A stretch of 52,348 nt of DNA. It comes from an uncultured Verrucomicrobiota bacterium (lineage in GTDB: Bacteria > Verrucomicrobiota > Verrucomicrobiia > Opitutales > Opitutaceae). This document shows, piece after piece, positions 8,615 through 16,753 of the stretch. The stretch covers positions 1 to 52,348 of the forward strand of contig CAIOCT010000076.1 in the NCBI GenBank assembly GCA_903856725.1. The letters run 5' to 3'. The number at the start of each line of letters is the position of its first letter. The stretch's first letter is position 1. The notes under the pieces are model-generated. The model was not told the origin of the DNA. It saw nothing but the letters and a program-made list of their open reading frames with translations, and did no database searches. Both the position numbers and the translations under genes were made by a program.

Positions 8615-8641
8615 AAAAAAGCGGCGGTGGTTAGCCGCCGC
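8613..8641 (-). terminator. Intrinsic terminator of mdh
   Basis: Seven-base-pair perfect GC stem (8621-8627 with 8635-8641), seven-base loop, followed on the minus strand by eight U residues (8620-8613). It overlaps the stop codon of the convergent 7910 gene. Confidence 0.85.
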
Positions 8642-8670
8642 CAGTTTGCCGTGTAAATGAACCGGCAGTT

Positions 8671-9663
8671 TTAGGCAATCATGTCGGCGACAAAGGCCCG
8701 TTCCTCCACGAGCTCTTTATTAGTAGCGGCGATCTTTGATTGTGCAAAAGCATCCATGGTGTAGCCCGTAATCACTTCATAGCTGCCGGGGGTGGTCGTG
8801 CGGACGGGCATACCGGCCCACACATTAGTATCAAAGCCGTAGAGGCCTTGCGATTTTACGGCGACGGAGTGAATGGCCCCTGGTGTGACGAGACTCCGGA
8901 CATGATCGACGAGGGCATTAGCGGCGGAAGCGGCGGAGGAAGCGCCGCGAGCGGCGATAATCGCGGCGCCGCGCTTGCCGACCGTCTCGCAGAAAGGGCC
9001 CTGCAGCCACGTGTCATCATTGATAATTTTTGCGGCCGATTGGCCCCCAATCGTGGCATGGGCAAAGGCTGGGAACATGGTGGGGCTATGATTGCCGTAG
9101 ATAAAAATATCCTTCACTGCGGTGAGATCGACGCCGGCTTTTTTTGCAAGTTGGCTTTGGGCGCGATTTTGATCGAGGCGGACCATGGCGGTGAAGCGCT
9201 CGGCGGGGAGCCGTTTGGCCTGACTCGCGGCGATCATGCAATTGGTGTTGGCTGGATTGCCTACGACAGCGATCCGCGCATCGGCGGCGGCAACGGCGTC
9301 AATAATCTGACCCTGGCCAATAAAAATTTTTCCGTTATCTTTGAGGAGGTCGGCGCGTTCCATCCCTGGGCCGCGGGGTTTGGCGCCCACGAGCAAGCAC
9401 CAGTTAGCATCTTTAAAACCGATGCTGGCATCAGAGGTTTGTACGATGCCCTTTAGGAGCGGGAAAGCGCAGTCATCGAGTTCCATCGCAACGCCCTCGA
9501 GCGCCTTGAGGGCCTTTTCAATGGGCGCCTCGATCAGTTGAAGAATAACGGGTTGGTCGGGTCCGAACATCGCCCCAGAGGCGATACGAAAGAGGAGCGA
9601 ATAACCGATCTGGCCGGCGGCGCCAGTGACTGCGACACGAATAGGGGATTTCATAGAAGTCAT
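8671..9663 (-). CDS. mdh: Malate dehydrogenase (NAD-type)
   Basis: 330 residues; TCA-cycle interconversion of malate and oxaloacetate in the cytoplasm. The nucleotide-binding loop TGAAGQIGY is at residues 13-21, and [15 protein letters not shown] provides the substrate-binding mobile loop arginines. [22 protein letters not shown] and the catalytic His in GNHSPTMFP complete the LDH/MDH set. It belongs to the cytosolic-type MDH group (type 2), about 327-330 residues. Two ATG starts three codons apart are possible (MTSMKSP or MKSP). Followed by a strong intrinsic terminator. Confidence 0.96.
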   Translation of the reverse strand: MTSMKSPIRVAVTGAAGQIGYSLLFRIASGAMFGPDQPVILQLIEAPIEKALKALEGVAMELDDCAFPLLKGIVQTSDASIGFKDANWCLLVGAKPRGPGMERADLLKDNGKIFIGQGQIIDAVAAADARIAVVGNPANTNCMIAASQAKRLPAERFTAMVRLDQNRAQSQLAKKAGVDLTAVKDIFIYGNHSPTMFPAFAHATIGGQSAAKIINDDTWLQGPFCETVGKRGAAIIAARGASSAASAANALVDHVRSLVTPGAIHSVAVKSQGLYGFDTNVWAGMPVRTTTPGSYEVITGYTMDAFAQSKIAATNKELVEERAFVADMIA

Positions 9664-9770
9664 TATTTTACGAATAGGAGGCTTGAGCGCACGGTCGAAA
9701 TAGACACGGGCGAAAGATTAAGCAGAAGCAGTTATCATCGATAGGGCGGCTAATTTTAGAGCTGCAACAT

Positions 9771-10826
9771 TTAGGTAAAACGAGGGGCAAGTGCGGCGTG
9801 GATTTCGCGGACCAATTTTTCAGTGGTCGACCAGTCGATGCACGCATCGGTAATAGATACGCCGTAACGTAACTGTTCTTTAGGTTGAGGAAAGGGCTGG
9901 CTGCCTGCTTCGAGGTTACTCTCGATCATGGCGCCGATGATCGAGGTATTGCCCGCCTGCAGTTGCGTCAGGAGTTCGCGCATGACTTCGGGCTGACGCT
10001 CAGGTTGCTTGGCCGAATTATCGTGAGAGCAGTCAACCAAGATGGCTTGGCGGAGGCTAGCCTTGCTCAGCAATTGTTCGGTTTGGGTAATGTGGGCGGG
10101 AGAGTAATTAGGGCCAGTGGCGCCACCACGTAGGACGACATGACAGTCGGGGTTACCCCGCGTGACGATGGCTGAGGCTGAACCATCGAGGTTGATGCCT
10201 AGGAAAGTGTGCGGCTGACCGGCGGCCTTAATGGCATTGATGGCAGTCGTGATTGAACCATCGGTGCCATTTTTAAAGCCAAGTGGCATTGAGAGACCGG
10301 AGGCCATTTGGCGGTGGGTTTGTGATTCAGCCGTGCGCGCGCCGATAGCCGACCAACAAATAAGGTCGGCGATGTATTGTGGTGTGATCGGATCAAGCAG
10401 TTCGGTGGCAGTCGCTAGGCCAAGATCGAGGACGTCGCGTAAAAAAGTACGGGCAAGGCGCAGGCCTGTGGCGATGTCATGGGAGCCGTCCAAATGGGGA
10501 TCCATGACGAGTCCTTTCCAGCCCACCGTGGTGCGGGGTTTTTCAAAATAAACTCGCATGACAATGAGCACGCGATCCGCGACTTCATTTTTGAGGGCAG
10601 CTAATCGGCGAGCGTAAGCCCGACCAGCTTCGAGATCGTGGATTGAGCATGGTCCTATAATCAGCAGGAAGCGCTGATCATCGGTGAAAATTAAGCGATG
10701 AATCTCGCGGCGTGTGCGCGCTACAAATTCAGCCTGGACTTCGGTTTTTGGTAACTCGGCTAAGAGCGCAGCGGGCGAGGGCAGCGCGCGAGTTTCGACA
10801 ACATTGATGTCAGAAGTTTTCTGCAT
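9771..10826 (-). CDS. aroG: 3-deoxy-7-phosphoheptulonate synthase (DAHP synthase, class I)
   Basis: 351 residues from ATG 10826; a TTG start 69 bases upstream would fall on the U tract of a terminator-like hairpin and is unlikely. First step of the shikimate pathway: phosphoenolpyruvate plus erythrose 4-phosphate. Motifs are LLIIGPCSIHD, MRVYFEKPRTTVGWKGL, IGARTAESQTHRQMASGLSMP-type block, GFKNGTDG, the metal/substrate His in VDCSHDNS, and the C-terminal YGVSITDACI. These are characteristic of the AroF/G/H class. Feedback specificity cannot be read with certainty. The upstream region carries an attenuator-like leader with a micro-ORF and two hairpins. Confidence 0.95.
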   Translation of the reverse strand: MQKTSDINVVETRALPSPAALLAELPKTEVQAEFVARTRREIHRLIFTDDQRFLLIIGPCSIHDLEAGRAYARRLAALKNEVADRVLIVMRVYFEKPRTTVGWKGLVMDPHLDGSHDIATGLRLARTFLRDVLDLGLATATELLDPITPQYIADLICWSAIGARTAESQTHRQMASGLSMPLGFKNGTDGSITTAINAIKAAGQPHTFLGINLDGSASAIVTRGNPDCHVVLRGGATGPNYSPAHITQTEQLLSKASLRQAILVDCSHDNSAKQPERQPEVMRELLTQLQAGNTSIIGAMIESNLEAGSQPFPQPKEQLRYGVSITDACIDWSTTEKLVREIHAALAPRFT

Positions 10827-10893
10827 GAACGCTGAGCTTGGGGTGGAGAGGGTCGCTTGATCAAGTTCTCGCTGTGTGCTAAGGATTTTGGCC

Positions 10894-11023
10894 AAGAAAA
10901 GGCCGGTCGCCTACCCCTAAGCGACCGGCCATTGCTTTCTTAGTTACCCCAAAACTCCCCGCTAGGCGGGGAGAAGTGTTACTTGACTGCGTTACGAATG
11001 TTTAGTTTCATAATTCCGTCAAC
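10894..11023 (-). promoter_or_regulatory. Leader of aroG: micro-ORF plus two terminator-like hairpins
   Basis: After a perfect TATAAT the leader holds, in order: a 10-codon ORF; an eight-base-pair GC hairpin (10955-10962 with 10966-10973) followed by UUUU; and a ten-base-pair perfect GC hairpin (10901-10910 with 10921-10930) followed by UUUUCUU. The aroG ATG is about 70 bases beyond the second hairpin. The arrangement suits transcription attenuation, but could equally be a separate short transcript with its own terminators. Confidence 0.55.
10979..11011 (-). CDS. Leader micro-ORF upstream of aroG (MKLNIRNAVK)
   Basis: Ten codons from ATG to TAA, with a weak GGA Shine-Dalgarno six bases upstream of the ATG. 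It lies about 12 bases after the predicted transcription start and just before the first hairpin. It contains no Phe, Tyr or Trp codon, so it is not a classical aromatic-sensing leader peptide. It may be a chance frame. Confidence 0.35.
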   Translation of the reverse strand: MKLNIRNAVK

Positions 11024-11029
11024 TAAAAG

Positions 11030-11035
11030 ATTATA
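11030..11035 (-). promoter_or_regulatory. -10 box TATAAT of the aroG leader transcript
   Basis: Perfect consensus hexamer on the minus strand; the -35 region about 17 bases upstream is weak. It lies in the divergent region shared with ygfZ. Confidence 0.45.
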
Positions 11036-11064
11036 AGTTTTTTAAATCCTGTGCTATTTATTGC

Positions 11065-11070
11065 TATACA
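11065..11070 (+). promoter_or_regulatory. Extended -10 box for ygfZ
   Basis: TGCTATACA matches the extended -10 form (TG-N-TATAAT with two mismatches). The start codon would be about 20 bases downstream, giving a short leader. Confidence 0.35.
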
Positions 11071-11091
11071 GATGTTTAGTGGATGTAAAAA

Positions 11092-12009
11092 ATGATTTCC
11101 GGCAGTAAATTTTTTTGCAACAGGCAGGCAAAAGCGGTGATTAAAATCACCGGGGATGACGCTTTTTCGTTTTTACAGGGTCAATTCACCAATGATTTGC
11201 GAAAACCAGTAGGCGGGGCGACTTATGGGTTATGGCTCAATCAAAAAGGGAAAATAGTGGCCGACAGTGTCCTCCTAAGAATAGCCGAGAATGAATTTTT
11301 AGCAGTTAGTAGCCATTCGCCGGCAAGTGTGATTCAGCAGCGATTACAGGAGAATCTGGTGGCTGATGAGGTGGTTTTGAGCGACGAAACTCTGGCTTTC
11401 GATAGCCTGATCATCGGTGGAGAGGGGTGCAGAAGTTTGCTCAAGGATTTTGGCCAAAATGAATTAGTCGTTGGGCAATTTATTCGCAGGGGAGATTTAT
11501 TCGTCATTCCTGGAACCCAGCTGCCATTTGAAAACTACACGGTGATCGGTCCGCAAAAATTATTAGCGAGTTGGCGAGAGCAATGGTCGGCTCACGACTG
11601 GGTTGAGCTGAGCGAGTTGACTTGGGATTTTGCGCGCATTGCAGCGGGTGTGCCGGCCATTCCCGACGATTTAGGGCCAACTGATTTGCCTAATGAAGGT
11701 GGCTTAGAGGCGGGAGCGATTTCGTACAACAAAGGTTGTTATTTGGGTCAAGAGGTCATGGCGCGGTTAAAAAACTTCGGTCAAGTGCGGCGTCGCTTGC
11801 ACGTGGTGCGAGGTCGGGGTTCGCCGCCTGAGCGCTTAGCGGTTCTTTATCAGGGCGGACAAAAAACAGGGGAGCTGCGCTCAGTCGCCCATAATCAAGA
11901 AGGCTTTGTTGCCTTGGCCATGCTATCTTTAATCAATTTGAATCCGCAGGTGGGCTTTGGGCTGACGCCCACGGGGCCGGAAACGATTTGGCTTGGTGCC
12001 CATGAGTGA
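11092..12009 (+). CDS. ygfZ: YgfZ/GcvT-like folate-binding protein
   Basis: 305 residues. The family signature KGCYLGQE is intact at residues 214-221 with the functional Cys216. The N-terminal ITGDDAFSFLQGQFTNDLR block is also typical, as is the following VMARLKNFGQVRRRL. YgfZ (COG0354) uses tetrahydrofolate to help repair or assembly of certain Fe-S proteins such as MiaB. A GGATG element eight bases upstream could serve as ribosome binding site. The next gene overlaps its stop codon, so the two are translationally coupled. Confidence 0.92.
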   Translation: MISGSKFFCNRQAKAVIKITGDDAFSFLQGQFTNDLRKPVGGATYGLWLNQKGKIVADSVLLRIAENEFLAVSSHSPASVIQQRLQENLVADEVVLSDETLAFDSLIIGGEGCRSLLKDFGQNELVVGQFIRRGDLFVIPGTQLPFENYTVIGPQKLLASWREQWSAHDWVELSELTWDFARIAAGVPAIPDDLGPTDLPNEGGLEAGAISYNKGCYLGQEVMARLKNFGQVRRRLHVVRGRGSPPERLAVLYQGGQKTGELRSVAHNQEGFVALAMLSLINLNPQVGFGLTPTGPETIWLGAHE

Positions 12010-12229
12010 GCTCGTTGCTTTAGAAAAAATTTGTCTCCGCTGGGGTGCGCCGCCGGCTGCTGCGGCGACGATGGCGCGCCAATTGTTAAAGCGGGCTGAG
12101 CAATTGATGCGCGAGCGCGGGTGGTCCCAGGAGCAAGCGTTGACTTATCTGCTTAATCTTATGGCGCAGGGGCAAGCAGGCAACGTAGCGCCAGAATTTC
12201 AGCCGCCAGCGGCCTCCAGTCCGCCTTAG
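12002..12229 (+). CDS. Small hypothetical protein coupled to ygfZ
   Basis: 75 residues from ATG 12002, overlapping the ygfZ stop by eight bases in another frame. A GTG nine bases upstream is possible. The sequence is predicted helical (ATMARQLLKRAEQLMRERGWSQEQALTYLLNLM), followed by a Pro/Ala-rich tail. I do not recognise the family. The helical part resembles small adaptor-like proteins, with no catalytic motif. It ends four bases into the convergent prepilin peptidase gene. Confidence 0.6.
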   Translation: MSELVALEKICLRWGAPPAAAATMARQLLKRAEQLMRERGWSQEQALTYLLNLMAQGQAGNVAPEFQPPAASSPP

Positions 12230-13134
12230 AATAAAAAAGCGAGATGATCGAAGTAGGCGTTTACCCAGTGATGGGCGCTAAAAAAATAAATCAGCGCCGC
12301 TACCCCGAGCATCGGGCCAAACGGCACGTGGACACCTAGCGTGATTTCAGCTGGTTGCCCAGTGGCGGAGGTGGCGGGCAAGCCAAGTGCGGGTGCACTG
12401 CCAGATATTTTTTTCCATAGATAAGTTCCGACGAGCCAAACACAGCCGAGGAGAGCACCGCCAAACAAACTGAACACTGCGCCTTGCCAGCCGATAAAAG
12501 CACCGAGGGCGCCTAAATATTTTACATCACCAAAGCCCATCGCTTCTTTGCGTAAAATAGCTTCGGCAAAAAGAGCGACCCACAAGACCAGGGCAGAGCC
12601 GATTAATAAACCCATCGTCGCGGAGCGGACTGCTTGTAAACTAGCGATGGCAAATAAGGGGTGGCTGTGGCCATGTAAGCTGGGAACCGCGAGCGATAAA
12701 ATGAGTCCAGTGGCTGCTCCGCCAATGGTGAAGACATCGGGAATAATTAAGTGATCGAGATCGATAAACCACGCGCAGATCACGATCGCACAGAGTATCA
12801 TGCCCGCGAGGGCTTTGGCAGGAGTGAATTGGATCCAGCAAAGGAGAAACAGTGCGGCGGTGAGCAATTCGATGGCGGGGTAGCGAAAGCTAAAAGGCCG
12901 GCGACAGCAGCGGGCGCGGCCTCGCAGCAAGAACCAGCTGAACACGGGAAGATTATCATACCAAGCAATCAATTGTCCGCAGCCACAGTGAGATCCCGGT
13001 CGGACAATCGATTCATTCTTGGGGATGCGATAGATGCAGACGTTAAGAAAGCTACCGATGCATGCGCCAAACAGTGTGACGGCGAGCGGGAAAAACCATG
13101 GAAAGAGGTGGGCGATCTCAATCAAGGATGACAT
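12226..13134 (-). CDS. Prepilin peptidase / N-methyltransferase (A24 family)
   Basis: 302 residues with about eight membrane segments. It cleaves type IV prepilin and type II secretion pseudopilin leaders and N-methylates the new N-terminus. The N-terminal domain has FGACIGSFLNVCIYRIP and AWYDNLPVFSWFLLRGR. The two catalytic aspartates are in DLDHLIIPD (Asp125) and in GFGDVK further on. The zinc-type cysteine motif is altered: C50-x-C52 and adjacent C76-C77 instead of the usual two CxxC pairs. No pilin genes are adjacent. The next gene upstream, aroE, ends three bases before this ATG, so they are cotranscribed. Confidence 0.93.
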   Translation of the reverse strand: MSSLIEIAHLFPWFFPLAVTLFGACIGSFLNVCIYRIPKNESIVRPGSHCGCGQLIAWYDNLPVFSWFLLRGRARCCRRPFSFRYPAIELLTAALFLLCWIQFTPAKALAGMILCAIVICAWFIDLDHLIIPDVFTIGGAATGLILSLAVPSLHGHSHPLFAIASLQAVRSATMGLLIGSALVLWVALFAEAILRKEAMGFGDVKYLGALGAFIGWQGAVFSLFGGALLGCVWLVGTYLWKKISGSAPALGLPATSATGQPAEITLGVHVPFGPMLGVAALIYFFSAHHWVNAYFDHLAFLF

Positions 13135-13136
13135 AA

Positions 13137-14045
13137 TTATTGGGCGGCGTTCAGCGCGACTTGCATGGTGGACGTTGGTACGGGGCTTTGCGTCCAGAGT
13201 TCAAGGGCGCGCGCTCCTTGATGGACAAGCATCGTGAGTCCATTGGTGTGCGCTAGCCCTAGCTCAGCGGCTTGGTGTAAAAGGGCGGTTTGTGGTGGGC
13301 GATAAATCATATCGTACACGGCAGCGGGTCGCGGAATTTTACACAAGTTGATGGGGGCTGTATCGCCCGGCGCTAAGCCCAAGGAAGTGGCGTTGATGAC
13401 AATCGCGTTCGCGGGTAGGGAGGTCGGCGGAGCGGCGAGATCAAACCCTTGAACCGGAATCGACGGGTCGGGCCGCACTAATCCTGTCAGCAGTTTATCT
13501 AAAGTGCTGGCGGTGCGGTTGCCGATCCAGAGTGAGGCACAGCGTTGGTGTAAACTTTCAGCCGCGGCGGCGCGGGCGGCGCCACCTGCGCCAAGTAAAA
13601 TGATGTGCGCGCCGGCCAGGGTGAGTTGCAAATCTTGCTGTAAGGCGGCGGCTAAGCCAAAGCCATCCGTGTTGGCCCCCCGCCAGCCCGTGGGGGTGGC
13701 GGTGAGCGTATTAGCAGCTCCGGCCGCGCGGACGAAATCATCACTCGATTCGAGCTGACTGACGACGAGGGCTTTATGGGGGACGGTTAGGTTCAGGCCG
13801 TAAAATTTTTTCTGATGAAAGAGGGTGAGAGCGCGCGGTAAGGTTTCCGGCGCGATATCAAATTTAAAATAATGCCAATCGTGAAAGCGGGGCTGCGTTT
13901 TGGTCAGTTGAGCCAATGCCGCATTGTGCATGGCTGGGCTGAGAGAGTGCGCGATAGGCCGGCCGATGACCGCAAGGGCTGTACCCGCGAACGACCATTG
14001 TTCCAGATCGGCTAGGGTATGAATAGGCTCAGGGGCAGTGCTCAT
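13137..14045 (-). CDS. aroE: Shikimate dehydrogenase
   Basis: 302 residues from ATG 14045; a TTG five codons upstream is possible. Reduces 3-dehydroshikimate to shikimate with NADPH. Visible features are the substrate-binding Ser34 and Ser36 in GRPIAHSLSPAMHNA, the catalytic Lys91 in NLTVPHKA, the NADP loop GAGGAARA (152-159), and NTDGFG (125-130). It sits directly upstream of the prepilin peptidase gene. aroG, another shikimate-pathway gene, is about 3 kb away on the same strand but is not in the same operon. Confidence 0.95.
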   Translation of the reverse strand: MSTAPEPIHTLADLEQWSFAGTALAVIGRPIAHSLSPAMHNAALAQLTKTQPRFHDWHYFKFDIAPETLPRALTLFHQKKFYGLNLTVPHKALVVSQLESSDDFVRAAGAANTLTATPTGWRGANTDGFGLAAALQQDLQLTLAGAHIILLGAGGAARAAAAESLHQRCASLWIGNRTASTLDKLLTGLVRPDPSIPVQGFDLAAPPTSLPANAIVINATSLGLAPGDTAPINLCKIPRPAAVYDMIYRPPQTALLHQAAELGLAHTNGLTMLVHQGARALELWTQSPVPTSTMQVALNAAQ

Positions 14046-14092
14046 GGACGGATTCAGCAAAGCTCACTGACCGGACGAGAACGAGCCCGATT

Positions 14093-15028
14093 TTATGGCT
14101 GAGCCTGGCGTTCGTGGGTCGATTCAAATTCTGCGACAAAATCAGCGAAGAGTCGCGCGGTGGCGAGTTGCTCGCTGGCCGCGTAGTGATGAGCGAGGTT
14201 GCGGCAGCATCGGCAAAGGACTTCTCGCACTGGGGTCGGGGCTAGATCAGCCAAGGTAGGCTCATGGTCGTTTAAGCGAGCCAGCAAAAGGACTTCCGGA
14301 GCGCTCAAAAAAACGCCGGCATGGAATGGGTCGAGAAAGAAAGGCGGAGTTTCTTCATAGCAGCCGACAATAAAATGACCGGGCAAGGCAACGGGTTCGA
14401 GCGGCAGGCCGATTCGCTCGGCGATGAGTAGATAAACGATGGATAGCGAAAGCGGCAGGCCTTTACGCCGAATGAGCACTTGATCGAGAAAGCTGTTGAG
14501 CGGATCGGTATAATGCTCGGTGTTGCCGCGTAAGCCAAATTCCTGGAGCAGTACGTGATTGAGGATGCGGCATTGCTCGCGTGGGGTGCTGGCCGGAGTG
14601 ATGAGTTCACGGCAACGCGCGGCAAGGGCATCTAATTGCGTGCAACACGAACCGACATCCAAGTCTGCATTAACCGTGCGACTTAAGAGGAGAGCGCCCG
14701 TTTCTAGTTCGTAATTAAGCGAGCGAATAAAACGGCGAAAATCACCCACCGGATCAGAAGAATTCAGCCGGCCAAGGTAGCGGGCCGCATGGGCGGCCAG
14801 CGTTTGGTTGGGCTGGCTGGCGACGGCGCGCAATAGCTCAACACTTTCATCGCCGTGGGCTAAAAATAATTCCAGTAAGGCCTGTTGCACAACCGGGGAA
14901 GGATCATCCAGCAACTGCGGTAGGGCTTTTTGTTGAGAGAATGTGAAGGGCAGCACTGCCATCAATTTAGCCAAGGGGGTGCCTCGCGCGGCGCAATCGG
15001 GAAATAAATGTTCGGTCGATCCCGGCAT
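14093..15028 (-). CDS. SirB1 / transglutaminase-like family protein
   Basis: 311 residues. The central part (about residues 150-235) has the Transglut_core2 pattern seen in SirB1 proteins: LNHVLLQEFGLRGN, the DPLNSFLDQVLIRRKGLPLSLSIVY block and LPGHFIVGCY. Cys and His dyad residues expected of transglutaminases are not clear here, so the protein may not be catalytic. An N-terminal helical region resembles HEAT-like repeats, and the C-terminus is helical. Its ATG follows the yggS stop with no gap (TAAATG), showing tight coupling. Cellular role is unknown. Confidence 0.82.
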   Translation of the reverse strand: MPGSTEHLFPDCAARGTPLAKLMAVLPFTFSQQKALPQLLDDPSPVVQQALLELFLAHGDESVELLRAVASQPNQTLAAHAARYLGRLNSSDPVGDFRRFIRSLNYELETGALLLSRTVNADLDVGSCCTQLDALAARCRELITPASTPREQCRILNHVLLQEFGLRGNTEHYTDPLNSFLDQVLIRRKGLPLSLSIVYLLIAERIGLPLEPVALPGHFIVGCYEETPPFFLDPFHAGVFLSAPEVLLLARLNDHEPTLADLAPTPVREVLCRCCRNLAHHYAASEQLATARLFADFVAEFESTHERQAQP

Positions 15029-15724
15029 TTATTCGCGAGGGCCGTACAGAGCTGTGCCGACGCGCACGACCGTGCTTCCCTCACTGATTGCCGCTGCAAG
15101 ATCGCCACTCATCCCCATCGATAGCTCCTTGAGCGGTACCCCGAAGCGGCCGGCGAGTTCGTCACGTATGTTGCGCAGATTGGCAAAAGTGCGGCGAGCG
15201 ACATCGGTATCATCAGAAAGCGGCGCGATCGTCATTAAGCCATCCACCTGCAGGTGGGGTTGTTGAAGGGCGTATTCCAGCAGGTGAGGCGCATCAATGG
15301 GCTCGATCCCAAATTTAGCCGGATCGTGGCCCGCATTGATCTGTAATAATACGGGTAGCTTCTTATGCAGCTCTCCTGCGGAGCGATTGAGAGCGGCGAG
15401 TATTTTTTCGCTATCGACGCTCTGAATTCGGGAAAAATGAGCAGCGGCGAGCTTCGCTTTGTTGGATTGGAGATGACCAATCAGTTCCCAGCGCAGGTTA
15501 GGGGGCGCTAAGCTTATTTTATCGATGGCCTCTTGAACTCGATTTTCTCCCACTGATTTAAGTCCATAACGGACAGCATATTCGGCTGCTGCTGCTGGGT
15601 GATTTTTTGTCACAGGCAAGAGGGTTACTTCACTCGGTAGCCGACCTGCTGAGCGGCAGAGCTCAGCTATTCGAAGAACGAGGGCATTGGCTCGTTGGCA
15701 AAAAGTATCATATTCGATAAACAT
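15029..15724 (-). CDS. yggS: YggS family PLP homeostasis protein
   Basis: 231 residues, standard length. The PLP-binding Lys is Lys40 in LLPVTKNHP. Other blocks are GENRVQEA, WELIGHLQSNKAK, LLQINAGHDPAKFGI, GLMTIAP, LSMGMSGDLAAAISEGSTVVRVGTALYG. The family (PLPBP) buffers pyridoxal 5'-phosphate and affects amino-acid metabolism. Translation begins at ATG, preceded at -10 to -4 by ATACCAA, the same heptamer found at the same position before the divergent LysR gene. First gene of a unit with the SirB1-like gene. Confidence 0.95.
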   Translation of the reverse strand: MFIEYDTFCQRANALVLRIAELCRSAGRLPSEVTLLPVTKNHPAAAAEYAVRYGLKSVGENRVQEAIDKISLAPPNLRWELIGHLQSNKAKLAAAHFSRIQSVDSEKILAALNRSAGELHKKLPVLLQINAGHDPAKFGIEPIDAPHLLEYALQQPHLQVDGLMTIAPLSDDTDVARRTFANLRNIRDELAGRFGVPLKELSMGMSGDLAAAISEGSTVVRVGTALYGPRE

Positions 15725-15793
15725 CTCTTGGTATGTCTTTTAGATTGGCCTGCTGATAAGTTATATTTATACTGAGCGTAACAATACCAATGT
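15725..15793. promoter_or_regulatory. Divergent promoter region with mirrored ATACCAA elements
   Basis: The 69-base gap between yggS and the LysR gene has ATACCAA at 15784-15790 (plus) and at 15734-15728 (minus), each exactly three bases from the respective ATG. The centre is AT-rich, including an imperfect dyad around 15760-15772. Candidate autoregulatory or translational element. Confidence 0.4.
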
Positions 15794-16696
15794 ATGCAAA
15801 TTGAGAATTTTAAAATCTTCGCCGATTTGGTGGAAACCAAGAGTTTCTCCAAGGCAGCTAAGTTGAATGGAATTACCCAGTCCGCTGTTAGTCAGCAGGC
15901 CCGTTCCATGGAGCGCAACTTTAAGACGCTCATGGTCGACCGGAGCCAAAAGCAGTTTAATCTTACCCGCGAAGGGCAGCGAATTTATGAGGCCGCCAAA
16001 GAAATTCTCCACGGCTACGAGAAGCTGGAGAGTGATTTGCAGGAAATGAAGAAGGTCATTAGTGGCACGATTCGAATTTCTACGATTTACTCGATTGGGC
16101 TGCATGAATTGCCGCCTTATATTAAAAAATTCCTGCACGATTACCCTTCGGTCAACGTTCGGGTGGAGTATCGGCGGTCTAATCTTGTTTACGAAGATAT
16201 CTTACATAATTCCGTAGATTTTGGCTTAGTCGCTTTTCCGCAGAAAGTACGGCAAATTGAGATGCTGCCCTTCCGCAACGATCGGCTGATTTTAATTGCG
16301 CACCCTAATCATCCTTTGGCGAAAGCCGCCGAAGTAGAAATGAAGGCGCTTTCCTCGCATAAATTTATTGGCTTTGATCCAGATATTCCGACTCGGAAAG
16401 CGGTTGATCAGATTTTCCGCGATTTCAAATTAGAGATCACGCCGGTGATGGAATTTGATAATATTGAGACGGTAAAGCGCGCGGTGGAGATTGATCATGG
16501 CGTAGCTATTGTGCCGCAAGCGACCGTCTTGCAGGAGGTCCGGCAGGGGACGCTCGTGACCATCGCCTTCAAGGGTCGGGAGTTTACTCGGCCGCTCGCT
16601 ATTTTGCATCGCAAAGGTCGGGTGCTGACGCCCGCGATGAAAAAATTTATTGAGATTCTCGGCGTAGAACCCGCTGAGACAGTTGCTAAAATCTAA
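15794..16696 (+). CDS. LysR family transcriptional regulator
   Basis: 300 residues. N-terminal winged helix-turn-helix at about 1-60 (FADLVETKSFSKAAKLNGITQSAVSQQ), then the linker helix and the type 2 periplasmic-binding-fold effector domain (about 90-290). It is most like the CysL/CbbR-type group by general appearance, but the effector is not readable. Divergent from yggS with a 69-base gap, so it may regulate yggS, itself, or the downstream tlpA-like gene, which begins 57 bases after its stop. Confidence 0.92.
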   Translation: MQIENFKIFADLVETKSFSKAAKLNGITQSAVSQQARSMERNFKTLMVDRSQKQFNLTREGQRIYEAAKEILHGYEKLESDLQEMKKVISGTIRISTIYSIGLHELPPYIKKFLHDYPSVNVRVEYRRSNLVYEDILHNSVDFGLVAFPQKVRQIEMLPFRNDRLILIAHPNHPLAKAAEVEMKALSSHKFIGFDPDIPTRKAVDQIFRDFKLEITPVMEFDNIETVKRAVEIDHGVAIVPQATVLQEVRQGTLVTIAFKGREFTRPLAILHRKGRVLTPAMKKFIEILGVEPAETVAKI

Positions 16697-16753
16697 TCCT
16701 AGATTCGTTTAGCGGTGCCGCATTTGTTGCCGGTTTTTTTAAAGTTTTATATT

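Noticed and set aside
10827-10895. Extended N-terminus of DAHP synthase from TTG 10895
   Set aside because: The extension would start inside the U tract of a terminator hairpin; ATG 10826 gives a normal family start.
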